From Ciona intestinalis (lineage: Eukaryota; Chordata; Ascidiacea; Phlebobranchia; Cionidae), in assembly GCF_000224145.3 (NCBI RefSeq), contig NC_020166.2, positions 2,154,319 through 2,218,318 of the forward strand: a stretch of DNA of 64,000 bases, in the 5' to 3' direction. Under the pieces are notes generated by a model that made no database searches, was not told the DNA's origin, and saw only the letters and a program-made list of their open reading frames with translations. The position numbers were made by a program, and so were the translations under genes. Below, piece by piece: positions 46,101 through 62,328 of the stretch (position 1 is its first letter; each line of letters opens with the position of its first letter).

Positions 46101-47161
46101 TGTAATTTTCCTTGCTTTACAGCTTGTAACACAGTAACAGTTACAAAATGTCGTTAAGTATACTCATCTAACACATTACGAAAGAAAGATGAAATTAATT
46201 AAATAAAAACATTAACACTCCTTCCTACCACTAAACATTTTTTAATCTATAACGTCAGTCAGTATATTCCTAACTATAGTACCGAAAGCGAAACGGCGTT
46301 TAAGACATTTCGTTTAATGGCAACCACGAAAATACAATAGACATACATTGTGTTTCATTTTGCAATTACAAACAAGCGAAGAGTGAATATATATTACCGT
46401 TTTGTGACAAAACATATGTTATTTATCTGGCATGGACATTATTTCTGCAGAAATTTTCGAATATGCGACGTGCGTGTTCTTCGCGTGCGCAACACGACAA
46501 GCTAGATGCAACAAGACGAAGTTCCCAAGCTACATCCCCGCTGTTATGTTTGCTCGGAATTTTGGCTTCTATTAGATTGCATAATAAAAATTATTTTTCA
46601 GGATTTGTTGGTAAAGTTAAATCAAACTCGTTTTTTAAGCATTGCTAATTTCCAACTCTCTACTTTCCCCTTAAGTTGCGGCAACACTGCGAGTTATCAT
46701 TCGGCATTTAACTTGTGACAGAACATACTTTGAAACCAAACGTCAAAATGTTAACATAAAGCATTAATGTACTTGTACATTCAAGAAAAAATATCACCAG
46801 AATAGTTTATCTGCATTATCATTTCGTTGCAAGCGAATAAAAGCAGGTGAAGTTGCAGCAGATAAGCGAATGGCAGTGTTGCCTTTACCACTTTTCACCC
46901 GCAAAGTTTGTTTTTCCCTTGTGGATCAAAATAGTGCAAACTCACGTTTCACGATATATATATTTTCACCAGAAAGAAAGAATAGCAATTTTAGTTATTT
47001 CTTACAGATTACAAAGCAATACTATACTGTATAGGTTTATATACGTTATATACATGTGGCTAATGTGCGCTTCATATACCATGGTGTACACCAAATGCAC
47101 AATCAAAAAAGTCTAAGTACAAGGACACTTCATTACAAAATAACTACATACTAACTTCACT
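46101..47161. promoter_or_regulatory. Divergent intergenic region, RPRD2 (-) and DCAF8 (+)
   Basis: About 1.06 kb between two divergent starts, so it should carry both promoters or 5' UTR exons. No coding sequence that I trust. The RPRD2 ATG is preceded on the minus strand by a GTAAAG-type acceptor-like site. Nothing else stands out. Confidence 0.5.
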
Positions 47162-52647
<5,486 letters not shown>

Positions 52648-53770
52648 AGAACTCAACATCATATGCTTAAACACTGCAATATTAATTGTCTCCAAAACTG
52701 TCTTCTTTTTCTTCCTCTAATTTATTACAATTTTGTCTCTCTGCTCAAAAGCTTATTGTTTTACAACTTTTTTTGTTGCCTGATGCAAAGTATTTACAGA
52801 CTGACAGTTAGAAAAACAAATTTTCTTTTATTTATTAATAAGCTAAAACAGAACACATGCTAGTTTCTCTAAGTGCTTTCTTAGGTTTGCTATATTCTGT
52901 ATTTAAAGTAGTGACATCTTTTTTTATGCAACACTGCAAGGAAATCTGGAAACACCGTGAAAAATTCATTGTTTTAGTTTCAGAATATTTTAAAACAACT
53001 ACAAAAATAAATCCTGTTCCCCTATCATACCATGTCACTTGCTTAGCATGCCAAGTATGACATCTACATCAATAACTTTTGCCATTAAAGCAATGTAAAT
53101 TATGTAAAAATTATCCACAAGTCACTACAGAGTGTTGCCTTTCGTTGCTTCCCACTGACTTTTTTGTTTTTTATTTAACTGTGAGTGAGCGTCATTGTTT
53201 TCTTGAGTAATTCTGCAAGAAAATTGCAGAAGTTTATCAGTTAGCAAAACACATGATTGCTTTATAATAAACTTACCGCGTCAGAAATGTAATGTGCTGT
53301 GAACAATATTCTACATGGGTGAGATCACGTCAGGACTCCTGGAGTTTAGACTTCGATGCTGTGTCGCAAAGTTGAGGACAGAAGTCAATGGCATGAGAAG
53401 TTACAGATTCAGACTAAGACTGCCAGAAGACTTAGTTTTTACTTGAGGGCTGCCGGGGTGGAGTTTCTTCAACTGTGGAGCGGAACCGGTCGTATCAAAA
53501 ATTTAATGAGCTTCCCAGGTGTTGGACTGAGGTTAAGGGCAAAATCTGGCCTAAATAACAGGTCCTTGACAAGACCTCACCACATAGAATAGAAAAAGGT
53601 AATGAGCTATATGTAATAGAACCTTCCTGTTAAACTGACTGTTTTTTTTTCACAAACATTTTAAGCCCATTTTTAACGCATATAAATTCTGGAGACCTGC
53701 AGTTAAAACATATACAAAGTCTATTAAAGTGTTGTATTAAAACCATAGAAACAGAGATAGAAAATCAAAG
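52648..53770. other. Convergent 3' region, DCAF8 and NTMT1
   Basis: Holds the two 3' UTRs. A repeat-like segment (about 53310-53590) shares phrases with 43190-43280, such as AAATCTGG...AGGTC.TTGACAAGA. The open frame at 53356-53592 falls inside it and I do not accept it as a gene. Confidence 0.5.
53310..53590. repeat. Longer copy of the same dispersed repeat downstream of DCAF8
   Basis: GC content is higher than the surroundings and the segment shares its right part with 43180-43290. An open frame crosses it but shows no protein family. Probably a fragment of a transposable element. Confidence 0.45.
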
Positions 53771-55035
53771 CTATTTACTCTCCAATGCAGTCATGTAAAC
53801 ATTATACAACTCTGGTGGAAAATGAGTTTGTTTTTGCTCGAAAAGTATTTTCATGTTTGCAGTGTTATATATATGTCGCAATTCTTCAGGGTTTCTAGTT
53901 ACACTACTATCATCAGAATCAAGTTCAACTTCCAGAATTGCAACATTGTCTTTAATGATAATGAGACCTCCTTTGCGCAAGGCAGATTTACATTCGTTTA
54001 AAAATGTTACAAAATGAGCATCTGTCAAATGACCTGAAAATGCGTTTAAACAAGACATTAGTTTACAAAATAAAATGTATTTGGTACAGTACATATAAGG
54101 AATATGTGGCACATAAAATCAAAGTAGGTATCCTAAGGATGTGTATACTTGTACACTAGATTAAAGTCACTTGTTTTTTGCTGTAACAGATACATTTAGT
54201 AACTGATGTGAAATATTAAGTTGCGAATAGTAAATAAAAAATTTCTAGTCATTATAAACAGAAAGTACTTACCTGTTACCCATTGTACCCAAATAAGATC
54301 ATAGGATTTTTCCTTTAGTTTTAAGTCCTGTAGACCACAACAGTAGTAGTTCCCCACCCTACTAGATGCATCACCCAAATATGTACGTGCTTGCTCAAGA
54401 AAATTTGAATTCAGTTCTGCAAGATCCACAGTCTTGAAAATTGGCAACAGCAAATGCTTTGCAACTCTGCCTATCCCAGCTCCACAATCAAGTGCGCGGT
54501 TAGGTTTCACTCTAGCTCCTGGACCCTAGAATATGTAAATATATGTAATTCAACATAACTATACAATACTTGGAACGAATAATGCTATAGTATATTAGAC
54601 TTTAACCCAGGACGTTTTTTGTTTACCGTTACGCAAAGAAATTTGCATAAATTTTCTGAGAGAGGTGTCTAACACCAAACAATCCCCGCCTAGATCCGCC
54701 ATTGATTGTAATGCAATGAAATTAAAGCAATTATCTTTTTAACGGCAAAAAGTTGTGTAGAATAGGCTGCCTAAATACAGTTTAAACTGCAAAGTAATAT
54801 TACGTATAATGGTATTTTCAACCATATAGAAACAAGACTAGAAACACGAAGTTAAACACACCTCTAAGAACCTCTTTAGAAATGTGTAAGAGCCACGAAT
54901 ATCGATTTGAGATATGTGGCCATAACCACCAAGCATTCCATTTAATGTGGATGGTATGTTCTTCCAATATTCATCAGCTTTGCAGTAAAATTCCTCTTCT
55001 GAAGTTACTTTAGAGCAACCACTAATTAACTCCAT
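53771..55035 (-). CDS. NTMT1: NTMT1 (METTL11A), alpha-N-terminal protein methyltransferase 1
   Basis: Three exons in transcript order, 55035-54862, 54525-54273 and 54033-53771, give 229 residues plus stop (human 223). The enzyme methylates the alpha-amino group of proteins starting X-Pro-Lys after Met removal, using SAM. Visible: the N-terminal YWKNIPSTLNGMLGGYGHIS (human YWKQIPPTVDGMLGGYGHIS), the SAM-binding motif ALDCGAGIGRVAKHLLLP, NYYCCGLQDLKLKEKSYDLI with WVQWVTGHLTD, and KGGLIIIKDNVA. Catalytic-site Asn and Asp equivalents in KDN and the DSSVTR loop are present. It is compact, with only two introns. It lies on the same strand as TMEM201, with about 510 bp between the genes. Confidence 0.95.
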
Positions 55036-55549
55036 GTAGAACTACACTGAACTACTACATGTACATAAGTATAGCACACACCAGTCTGTATATTAACATT
55101 CAAATCTATACAGATTCAAATACGCTGTAACTTGTATCAGATGTTGTGTAAGCCTGCAAATGAACAAGTACATTTTTACAAAACACCAAGAAAACAGATG
55201 ACTATTTAAATTCTCTTGCGGCACTGACATAAACAAAGAGTTCCTTGAACAGGTAGGGTCAGGGTCTCAGCAATATTGGAAAAACAAAGAAACATTCTAA
55301 ACCAATGAAAGTTCAAAGCAGATACGGCACCAACAGAATGAGTATATGAAAAATAAGAACTTTAGAAAATCATGATTTTTGTTGCAAAATAAACACCATT
55401 ACCATTTTATCCCAAAACATAACATTCACACTACACTAGAACTAATCACTTCAGTACGAAAACTAACGGCAGATGCGATTGTTCTCAAAGCAGGTCTATT
55501 ACGCAGTGAAAAATAGCAGTACAAAACTAGCACAACACCAAGTAACAGT
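55036..55549. other. Spacer between NTMT1 start and TMEM201 stop
   Basis: About 510 bp on the 5' side of NTMT1 and the 3' side of TMEM201. Candidate UTRs only; no repeat or gene recognised. Confidence 0.5.
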
Positions 55550-57730
55550 CTATAGATTCGCTGAATTTTTCTTCCATTCTTCTCCTCCCCTCATCTCCCG
55601 AACCTCCAACACCAGAAGGATTACTAAGATGAGGTTGATGAGAAGACAAGCAGCGAGTAACCAGCGACAAAATCGACTATTCTCAACCTCATGGACGCTT
55701 CTCATTGTGATCGAAGTGAGGTTAGAGATTGTGGACTTTGGAGACGAAGAGCTCAAATCCATCGGAGTTGGGGAGTTTCGGTGACGACGACGGGGTGTCC
55801 GGCAGAAGCTGAAGTCCTCTTCATCACTGATTTCTGGCTGCCCGCGGTCGCCGACTTGACTTACGCTATCATGGATTGAAACATCGGGATCAGATTTTTG
55901 CTCCCAGCTGTTTTGTAGGTCTTGTGTAGAGGGTTCAGTTTTTGGGTTGGCCTCTTGCCAGTTGTGGGAGCGCTTTTTCTGGCCTGCGTTTTTCCATTGC
56001 AGTTTTCCAGGACTGATAAGCGGGCGGCTACCAAATCGATTGTTTCTTGAAGGTCCAGCTGTGTTTGTTAACAGCTGAGAGGAGCGTTGCCAACTCATAG
56101 CAGGCATTGAAGCGACAGATTTTTGTCCACTTTGCCAGCCTGGTTTTTGTTGTCGATGTGTCCAACCTGTTACAGTGGTGCTGGTTTTGTAGCGTTGAAA
56201 AGGAACTTCGCCGGTTGGTTTAGCGAAAATTGAATTTGTGCTAAAGTTGTTCTGGATCTGCTGTCCAGGAGCGGAAGTATGGGACGTAAGAGATAGAAGA
56301 CTGGAGGACCTGGATGGAGGAGGAGTGTGAAGAGTAGATGGGAGTGTGTTACCTCCATGTACTGATGCAGGATGCTTGAAATGGGTGAAGGAAGAAGAAA
56401 AATCCTCATCCTCTTTTAAATTGAGCGCATTAAGACTTCCGTTTAGGCCGACTTCATTGGGTCGCTTAAACGATTCTTCCATCTGTGTGTGATGTCGTTT
56501 AGCTTGTGGTGATTCATCATCACTTGGCATACTACAGTCGGAATACATACTCGTGTTTAGAGCATTTTTCGGAGAGGGCGTTTTCTTTACTTTTTGAGAC
56601 TTTTGAAATTCACTGAAAGAGTGCTTAAAACTGGATGCTTTCTTATTTTTTGGCAGTGAGCTGCTGAATGACAAATAGCTTGAAAAAATAAGTAGCAGGG
56701 CTGAAATAAACGGTGAAAGTAATTTGAAAACAAAGGCAGGTTTACTAAAGGGAAGGGTGGCCAAGAAGGGGATGTACTTTTCGTAGAATTCATGCTTGGA
56801 TATCCAAGCTGAAAAACAGTAGGTGAACCATAAACCACAAGCAAATATACTGCTTCGCTGCCTATGATTTTGCAAAGACAGTACAGCCATACTGCAGATC
56901 CAGCCTGAGACAAGAAGTATGTGCAACATTTCTTTCTCAGGGTCACTGTTGCCCACAAATGAATAAAAATAACTTGCAAAAGGCAGCATTAGGACTTCTT
57001 TGAGTGATTCACAAATGGAGTAGTAACTTACTGTTACAGATAGTACAAGCACAGCAAAGGTGAGAAAAATTAACGGGATATCTGAGAGCGACTGCACTTT
57101 TTGTTCCAGGGCAGTTTTTGTGGTTTTTAAATAAGGTCGATTTGCTGTTAAGCTGCTTAATTTGGCACTGAGTCTTTGTTGCACACTTAACATGCTTCCT
57201 CTTATCATTGTGTCTTGCATTCGTATATGTCTCTCGGTGGCAGAGTGGCAGATCCTACACAAGGCATACAACTTGTCTAGTTTCACTTTAAACGCTGCAG
57301 CTTCCACTTCAAAATTTTCTTCAATAATTGGTTCAAATTGAGCTAACTGCTTCACCTTCAGAAGTTGGTTCCGTGTGCATCGCGAACATAGTTTTACATG
57401 TTGTTCTATGGTGGCTGACGCATCTGTAGAGCGGCAAGCTCCTACTTTTGTTGGGTTTAAGCTTTCATCATGCATGGCAGGGACTTTATCATTATAATCA
57501 CCACTTGCATTGAAACCATTGTACTGTTTACATGCCCCGCATACCCACCTATTCCTAAGGCGGTATGGGACAACTGTATCAGTGTTACAGAACCAGCAGT
57601 TCACGGTTGATTTCCCGATTTTCCATTGCAAATACTTCAAGCCTGCTATAAGCAGAAGTAATGTTGATACACAACATGTTAATGACACAACAGTGATGGT
57701 CACACTCGATAAATGTTCTGTGAGTGCCAT
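55550..57730 (-). CDS. TMEM201: TMEM201 (NET5/SAMP1/Ima1) inner nuclear membrane protein, intronless
   Basis: A single exon encodes 726 residues. SAMP1 is an inner nuclear membrane protein tied to LINC complexes, nuclear positioning and spindle organisation. A membrane segment lies at about 11-34, followed by the conserved Ima1 N-terminal zinc region: CWFC near 45, CGACKQYNGFN near 64, GDYN, then CSRC and CRIC pairs further on. Several hydrophobic segments lie between about 215 and 360 (IPLIFLTFAVLVLSVTVSYY, SALLLIFSSYLSFSSSL). A long Ser/Pro-rich disordered nucleoplasmic-type region precedes a last membrane segment near 688-710 (WLLAACLLINLILVILLVLE). Human TMEM201 is about 666 residues and has many introns. 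An acceptor-like TTATGTTAG lies just upstream of the ATG on the minus strand. Confidence 0.92.
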   Translation of the reverse strand: MALTEHLSSVTITVVSLTCCVSTLLLLIAGLKYLQWKIGKSTVNCWFCNTDTVVPYRLRNRWVCGACKQYNGFNASGDYNDKVPAMHDESLNPTKVGACRSTDASATIEQHVKLCSRCTRNQLLKVKQLAQFEPIIEENFEVEAAAFKVKLDKLYALCRICHSATERHIRMQDTMIRGSMLSVQQRLSAKLSSLTANRPYLKTTKTALEQKVQSLSDIPLIFLTFAVLVLSVTVSYYSICESLKEVLMLPFASYFYSFVGNSDPEKEMLHILLVSGWICSMAVLSLQNHRQRSSIFACGLWFTYCFSAWISKHEFYEKYIPFLATLPFSKPAFVFKLLSPFISALLLIFSSYLSFSSSLPKNKKASSFKHSFSEFQKSQKVKKTPSPKNALNTSMYSDCSMPSDDESPQAKRHHTQMEESFKRPNEVGLNGSLNALNLKEDEDFSSSFTHFKHPASVHGGNTLPSTLHTPPPSRSSSLLSLTSHTSAPGQQIQNNFSTNSIFAKPTGEVPFQRYKTSTTVTGWTHRQQKPGWQSGQKSVASMPAMSWQRSSQLLTNTAGPSRNNRFGSRPLISPGKLQWKNAGQKKRSHNWQEANPKTEPSTQDLQNSWEQKSDPDVSIHDSVSQVGDRGQPEISDEEDFSFCRTPRRRHRNSPTPMDLSSSSPKSTISNLTSITMRSVHEVENSRFCRWLLAACLLINLILVILLVLEVREMRGGEEWKKNSANL

Positions 57731-59009
57731 AGCAAGCTAACATAAAGCTGTCTTAACTATGTTAAAATCCTAACATGCTACCTACAAAAATAGGATAACA
57801 TTAATATAAATTTTGCGACGAATCACGCCCTTACGTTGTTACATTAATTAATATAACAATTTCATTAAAAAACGAAGGAAAATTATAAGTGAAAACCCAT
57901 CATAAAGAAATTTTTCTTTAATCACAATGATTTTTTGCTGGAGTGCCAGACAATTAATATGGGTTTAAAAATAAACGGTGAAATGCAACCAATTAACAGC
58001 ATCTAATACAGCTTATGTCTGTAAGAGAATGTAGAAAATACAGTTTATCTTGAAATTTTCAAAGAATAGAATATTTAAATAAATTTATTTCGCACTTAGA
58101 CAGTTTTAAAAAGTATGGTTACAGTTGCTGCACAACCATTTGGTTGTTAAAGTTTTGGATTATAATTTACAAATGAAAATTACAGCATACGTATAGGATA
58201 ACGTTTTTTGAATATATATATAACATATATATATTTATATTTTTGTCAAATGTGGAAATTAGCAGAAAAGTAAATGAATAAGTTTATATTATTTTGATAT
58301 TTTCCGTGTTACAACAAGTTAATTGCAGGCAATGTAATTGTATGGTAACACTGCTAGCATAGTACCAGACTACTAAATGCTAATTTAACTCAATTTTCTT
58401 AATTTACCACGATGTAATTATGTAGTAACTGGTAATAAGACTATGGCACTTGTATTACTTGCTGCAAATGTTCCAGGAAGGCTTTTTAGTTGTGATGAGT
58501 ACTATTAGTAAACAATATTGGAAAAACTTTTACAAATGTCAACATTGATTTCACTGTTCGGTTTTTGTCACATTTTGGCATTGACCAAAAAATTATATAT
58601 ATGTATAATAATGTGAATGTCACTGTCACTATGCCACTATGTTAAGATAACACAAGAAATCGGCAGTGCCATTTTCAAATTATGATGATATATATTTTCT
58701 ACTTTATATATATTTATGTATATAAATATATTGCAATTGTTATATACCACATTACCACATAACCACACACTTTGAAGTTTGAAAAACATATCACACTGCT
58801 TGGTAGCATATTAAATCAAATTTACAATGTTTACAATTTTATCAACCCAATTAATGAAATCCTACTACCAGTATTACTACATAGTACTGATAGTTAATAG
58901 TAATTTGAGTGGGATTCAAAAATAATTTGAAATCTACTGCATTTTAAACAGCAGTTCAGTACAGTGATGAAGCTTTGAATCTTAAGGTTTAAATTTAAAA
59001 TATCAGAAC
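57731..59009. other. AT-rich spacer between TMEM201 5' end and WDR48 3' end
   Basis: About 1.3 kb with no coding sequence. It has several short TATA-type simple runs (for example near 58216-58240 and 58690-58730). It presumably contains the WDR48 3' UTR and the TMEM201 promoter. No dispersed repeat recognised. Confidence 0.5.
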
Positions 59010-61106
59010 TTAATTTTTTAGCCGGTAGTGCAGTATTAGATCCCCTTTGCCTTTCCATATAAGAAATTTTACAGTCCTGAGATTCCAATCTGGATTTAGA
59101 ATCATATCACTACACAAGAGTTCCAGGTTATGCTCTGAAACAGCAACAGCAGCTTTTGCTTGATCTTCAGAACAATCAGACGCCGTTTTCTCTGCGTTTT
59201 CAGTTGGATCAGCAGTAGAGCTGCTTCCACCGTTAGCGGAAGCTTGTGAAGCATCATCCGAACATAATATCTTCTCATGCACATGTTCCATTACTTTGGC
59301 CATCGACAAAAGGTCGTTGGCAGAAAGTTTATTGTTCACGTTTTTTAATGGTTTGATCTTCGAAGATGGGTGGGGTTGGAGGTAAAACGAAATCTTTATG
59401 TAGGGCACCGAGATTTTGTTCTCCGTTACTGCTTGCAGGACCCAGTGTGGTACAGTCTCACGTAGGAGCATTCCTTCTGTTTCTCCAGCTGCATCTCCAC
59501 ATAGCAACCGAAACAACGTCCTCCCCCCTACCTCACTAAATATCACAGGGATGTGTGGTGGAACTTTAAAATATTGATTCCCTTTTGGTTTCACCTGCGC
59601 TGCAGGGTTTGGCTCTCCTGTTTCATTTGGTGGTTCAATTAATTTCTCCTGCGTTACAGGCCACTGCTCCAGCAACACATGCAACATCACACTGCCATAG
59701 TTTACCTTAGCTACTGGATCCACAACGTTAAAACCTGCCACATCTTTTGCCGCCATCCATCCATAAAAGCATTCTGGCTCTTCCAAGTGAATACTAAGCA
59801 TCCCTAGTTTAAGATCAACTGCAAACCAATTTGGGACGTACACCATTTGTTCCCTCTTTTTGACTTCGCTCTCAAAATCTGCTAGACCTATATCCTTCAC
59901 ACAGGATGCAGTGAGAACATCCCAAAGGGCAACTCGATCTTCTGTGTTTTGCGTCAAAATGTGTCTCTTGTCGGGCATGACTTTGTATTGAGTGATGCCT
60001 GATCCACCGGGCACAACATAGGAAGGTTGGGTGGAATAAGGTTGCTTAAACTGGAAAAAACTATCACTGAATGTCTCAGCCATTTCTGCGTCATTTTCTA
60101 TATCACTTTGTTTTATTTTCCAAGCATTGACATGAGTATTAGTTGTGGCACAGTAAATAAGCTCTGGAGTTTCTTTACCATCTAATTGTAGCTGCGCAAC
60201 AGAAGCAGTCTCCTGACACACAAGGTAATGTGCAAAGTTGGGATCTTGCATGTCTGTGCATATCACTTGACCATCTCGACCAGATGAGAAAATATTTCCG
60301 AAAGTGCTTCCACTTTGAGTCGCAGCTAAAGTCCATATACCCTCATTATGTACGCGCAAAGTGGCAATGCACCTTTGCTGACCAAGGGACCACAGCTTTA
60401 CTGAGCCGTCAGAACTACCGGAAAGGACCTGTGTTCCCTCCCTGTTAATCCATATTGCCTTTACATTATCTGTGTGGCCACGAAGCTTCATTCGCTTTTC
60501 GCATGTCCGAGGATCCCAGACCCTCAGAGCACGTTCAGTGGACCCAGCCACAAGAACTGTTCCAGCATCATTCATTGCAACACTGTATATTGAATTTTTA
60601 CAACCATTCACATTTGATGTGGTCACTGTATTTCTTGTAGTGGTCAAAGCAGTCAAGGTATTCACATCCCAAATAAATATCTGCCTATCAAGGCCGGCAC
60701 TAGCCACATGCTCCTTATGCTTAGCATAAGCCAAAGACTGTACATAATCTTTATGCGTGCGTAAGGTAGACATACAAAACCCTCGATGGGCATTCCACAC
60801 TTTTACAGTTGTATCAGATGACGCAGAAATTAATGTCCTGCCATTGCAACACAGAACAATGTCGTTTACCCAGTCAGTATGATGCTCCATTGAGCCCACA
60901 TAATGGTCCGTCTCTTTTCTTTCAGGTTCATTAATATTCCATATTCGAATAATAGAGTCTCGACCTGCCGTGTACAAACGGTTTATAGACGGGTCGACCT
61001 GCAGTGCATTTACGCCAGAACGATTGTATTTTTCCACAGCATCACGAATTACAAACGAGACTTGAATCTTCTTCCTTGAAAGAGATGTTTCTCTTCTCTG
61101 CTGCAT
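59010..61106 (-). CDS. WDR48: WDR48 (UAF1), WD40 activator of USP1/USP12/USP46, intronless
   Basis: A single exon encodes 698 residues (human 677). UAF1 binds and activates the deubiquitinases USP1, USP12 and USP46, with roles in FANCD2 and PCNA deubiquitination. The N terminus KKIQVSFVIRDAVEKYNRSG and WD repeats are very close to human: MEHHTDWVNDIVLCCNGRTL, SASSDTTVKVWNAHRGFCMS, LDRQIFIWDVNTLTALT, LRVWDPRTCEKRMKLRGHTD, LSGSSDGSVKLWSLGQQRCI. The C-terminal part keeps VYVPNWFAVDLKLGML, GGRTLFRLLCGDAAGETEGM and the final LRTVKFLIWKGKGDLILHYR of the SUMO-like domain. A Ser/Ala-rich insert near 620-650 is the main difference. The human gene has many introns; here none. A TTTAG acceptor-like site lies close upstream of the ATG on the minus strand. 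Confidence 0.96.
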   Translation of the reverse strand: MQQRRETSLSRKKIQVSFVIRDAVEKYNRSGVNALQVDPSINRLYTAGRDSIIRIWNINEPERKETDHYVGSMEHHTDWVNDIVLCCNGRTLISASSDTTVKVWNAHRGFCMSTLRTHKDYVQSLAYAKHKEHVASAGLDRQIFIWDVNTLTALTTTRNTVTTSNVNGCKNSIYSVAMNDAGTVLVAGSTERALRVWDPRTCEKRMKLRGHTDNVKAIWINREGTQVLSGSSDGSVKLWSLGQQRCIATLRVHNEGIWTLAATQSGSTFGNIFSSGRDGQVICTDMQDPNFAHYLVCQETASVAQLQLDGKETPELIYCATTNTHVNAWKIKQSDIENDAEMAETFSDSFFQFKQPYSTQPSYVVPGGSGITQYKVMPDKRHILTQNTEDRVALWDVLTASCVKDIGLADFESEVKKREQMVYVPNWFAVDLKLGMLSIHLEEPECFYGWMAAKDVAGFNVVDPVAKVNYGSVMLHVLLEQWPVTQEKLIEPPNETGEPNPAAQVKPKGNQYFKVPPHIPVIFSEVGGRTLFRLLCGDAAGETEGMLLRETVPHWVLQAVTENKISVPYIKISFYLQPHPSSKIKPLKNVNNKLSANDLLSMAKVMEHVHEKILCSDDASQASANGGSSSTADPTENAEKTASDCSEDQAKAAVAVSEHNLELLCSDMILNPDWNLRTVKFLIWKGKGDLILHYRLKN

Positions 61107-61806
61107 TTGAGAATACTAAACCTATATACTATGTTCTAAAAACTAAAATATGAAAAGATGTGGCAAGGTTATACTCTTTATACGCCACCTTACCAAGTAC
61201 GACGTACGGTATACTATGTATAACTTAAATTAACATCTAACTGGTTTTTACTAAGATTTGAATTTTTACGCATTTCAACTTGTGCAAAATACAATCGGTG
61301 CTAGTTTTGTAAGGCTACTGTTGGTAGGTGTTTGAAGATAAATTGAATAACACACTTTGCTTCTGCATGTAGAATGCAGATACACTAGTCACACACGCAG
61401 CACAGAACTCACAGAGGTGACACCGGACAAAATATTATTCCTCCCCGTAGCATAATGAAGCACATTTGAAAACTAGTTTTATAAAACAAAATCAAACTGA
61501 ACGAAATATCCAAGGTTGTTTTATGAAGGTATGAAACTAGTTTAATCGTTCGCACACGCCAACTAAAAAAAATCATCGGCTTTATTACGATTTAACGGGC
61601 ATTAAAATATAACACCTAACTATTTCGCATTTTTTTACCTGTTCAAAGTACACTGTTTCTATTTTACATGTTTTTTTAATATTTAAAAATGGTAATCATC
61701 TTTGACGGGCGTTTTATAAAGTCGTGATAATACTGTCGAATAATTCTGTAACATTATTTTCCTGATTATCATTAAATGGTGGCCCGTAAAAAGAAAATTA
61801 AAAAAA

Positions 61807-61852
61807 GTCCCGTCGGACAAACTGTCCCATCTTCCCCCACCCTACTATATGT
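61807..61852. mobile_element. TA-type MITE end fragment
   Basis: CTGTCCCATCTTCCCCCACC followed by CTACTATA is the right terminal repeat of the family. The rest is missing or too diverged to see. Confidence 0.6.
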
Positions 61853-61856
61853 ATTA

Positions 61857-61975
61857 TTAGTCAATATATGACTAATAATTTGGACAATCCATTAGTGACC
61901 GCTGGGTTGAAGCAATTGGTGTTAATTGTCTTGCCCAAGGACACAATCGTACGCCCACAATGGTAGCAGCGAAGA
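61857..61975 (-). repeat. SINE fragment (conserved central part)
   Basis: The plus strand has GACAATCCATTAGTGACCGC, TGGGTTGAAGCAATTG and GTCTTGCCCAAGGACACAAT, then AATGGTAGCAGCGAAGAGTC. This is the same order as in the SINE at 6408-6728, so the element lies on the minus strand. The tRNA head is truncated. Confidence 0.7.
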
Positions 61976-62328
61976 GTCTTGTTGTCAAATTTTGTAGACA
62001 TGAAGTTAAACCTAAATTGCGGGAAGCCATTATATTGCGAAGAGCAAGTCATTATCGTGTCTCGGTAATAAATTGAAAGGAAATTAAGCGCATTAGATGA
62101 CAAGACATTGCAATACACAAATATTAAAATACATTAAGGAGTTATCGGATATTATGTGCTAAAGGTGTCCCATCTTACACCCCAGGTATTTATATGGCAA
62201 CAGCTGCAATTTTTTCATTAATAAGAAAACACGTAAAAAAAACAGATTATAAGTACATAATAGATGCTTTGTAGTATAACTTGTGTTTTGTTCAGAACGA
62301 TGTTGTGAACTACTGTATATTATTACGT

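Larger units (their letters stand above)
61107..62328. other. Intergenic region with repeat fragments, NXPE 3' side and WDR48 5' side
   Basis: No trusted coding sequence. It holds a MITE end near 61807-61852, a SINE fragment at about 61857-61975 and another MITE-like end near 62159-62185 (GGTGTCCCATCTTACACCCC). The open frame at 61861-62118 is read through the SINE fragment. Confidence 0.6.

Noticed and set aside
53356-53592. Open frame of 78 codons downstream of DCAF8
   Set aside because: It lies in a repeat-like segment shared with an RPRD2 intron and shows no known protein motif.
61861-62118. 85-codon minus-strand frame
   Set aside because: It overlaps a SINE fragment and intergenic sequence and carries no recognised domain.
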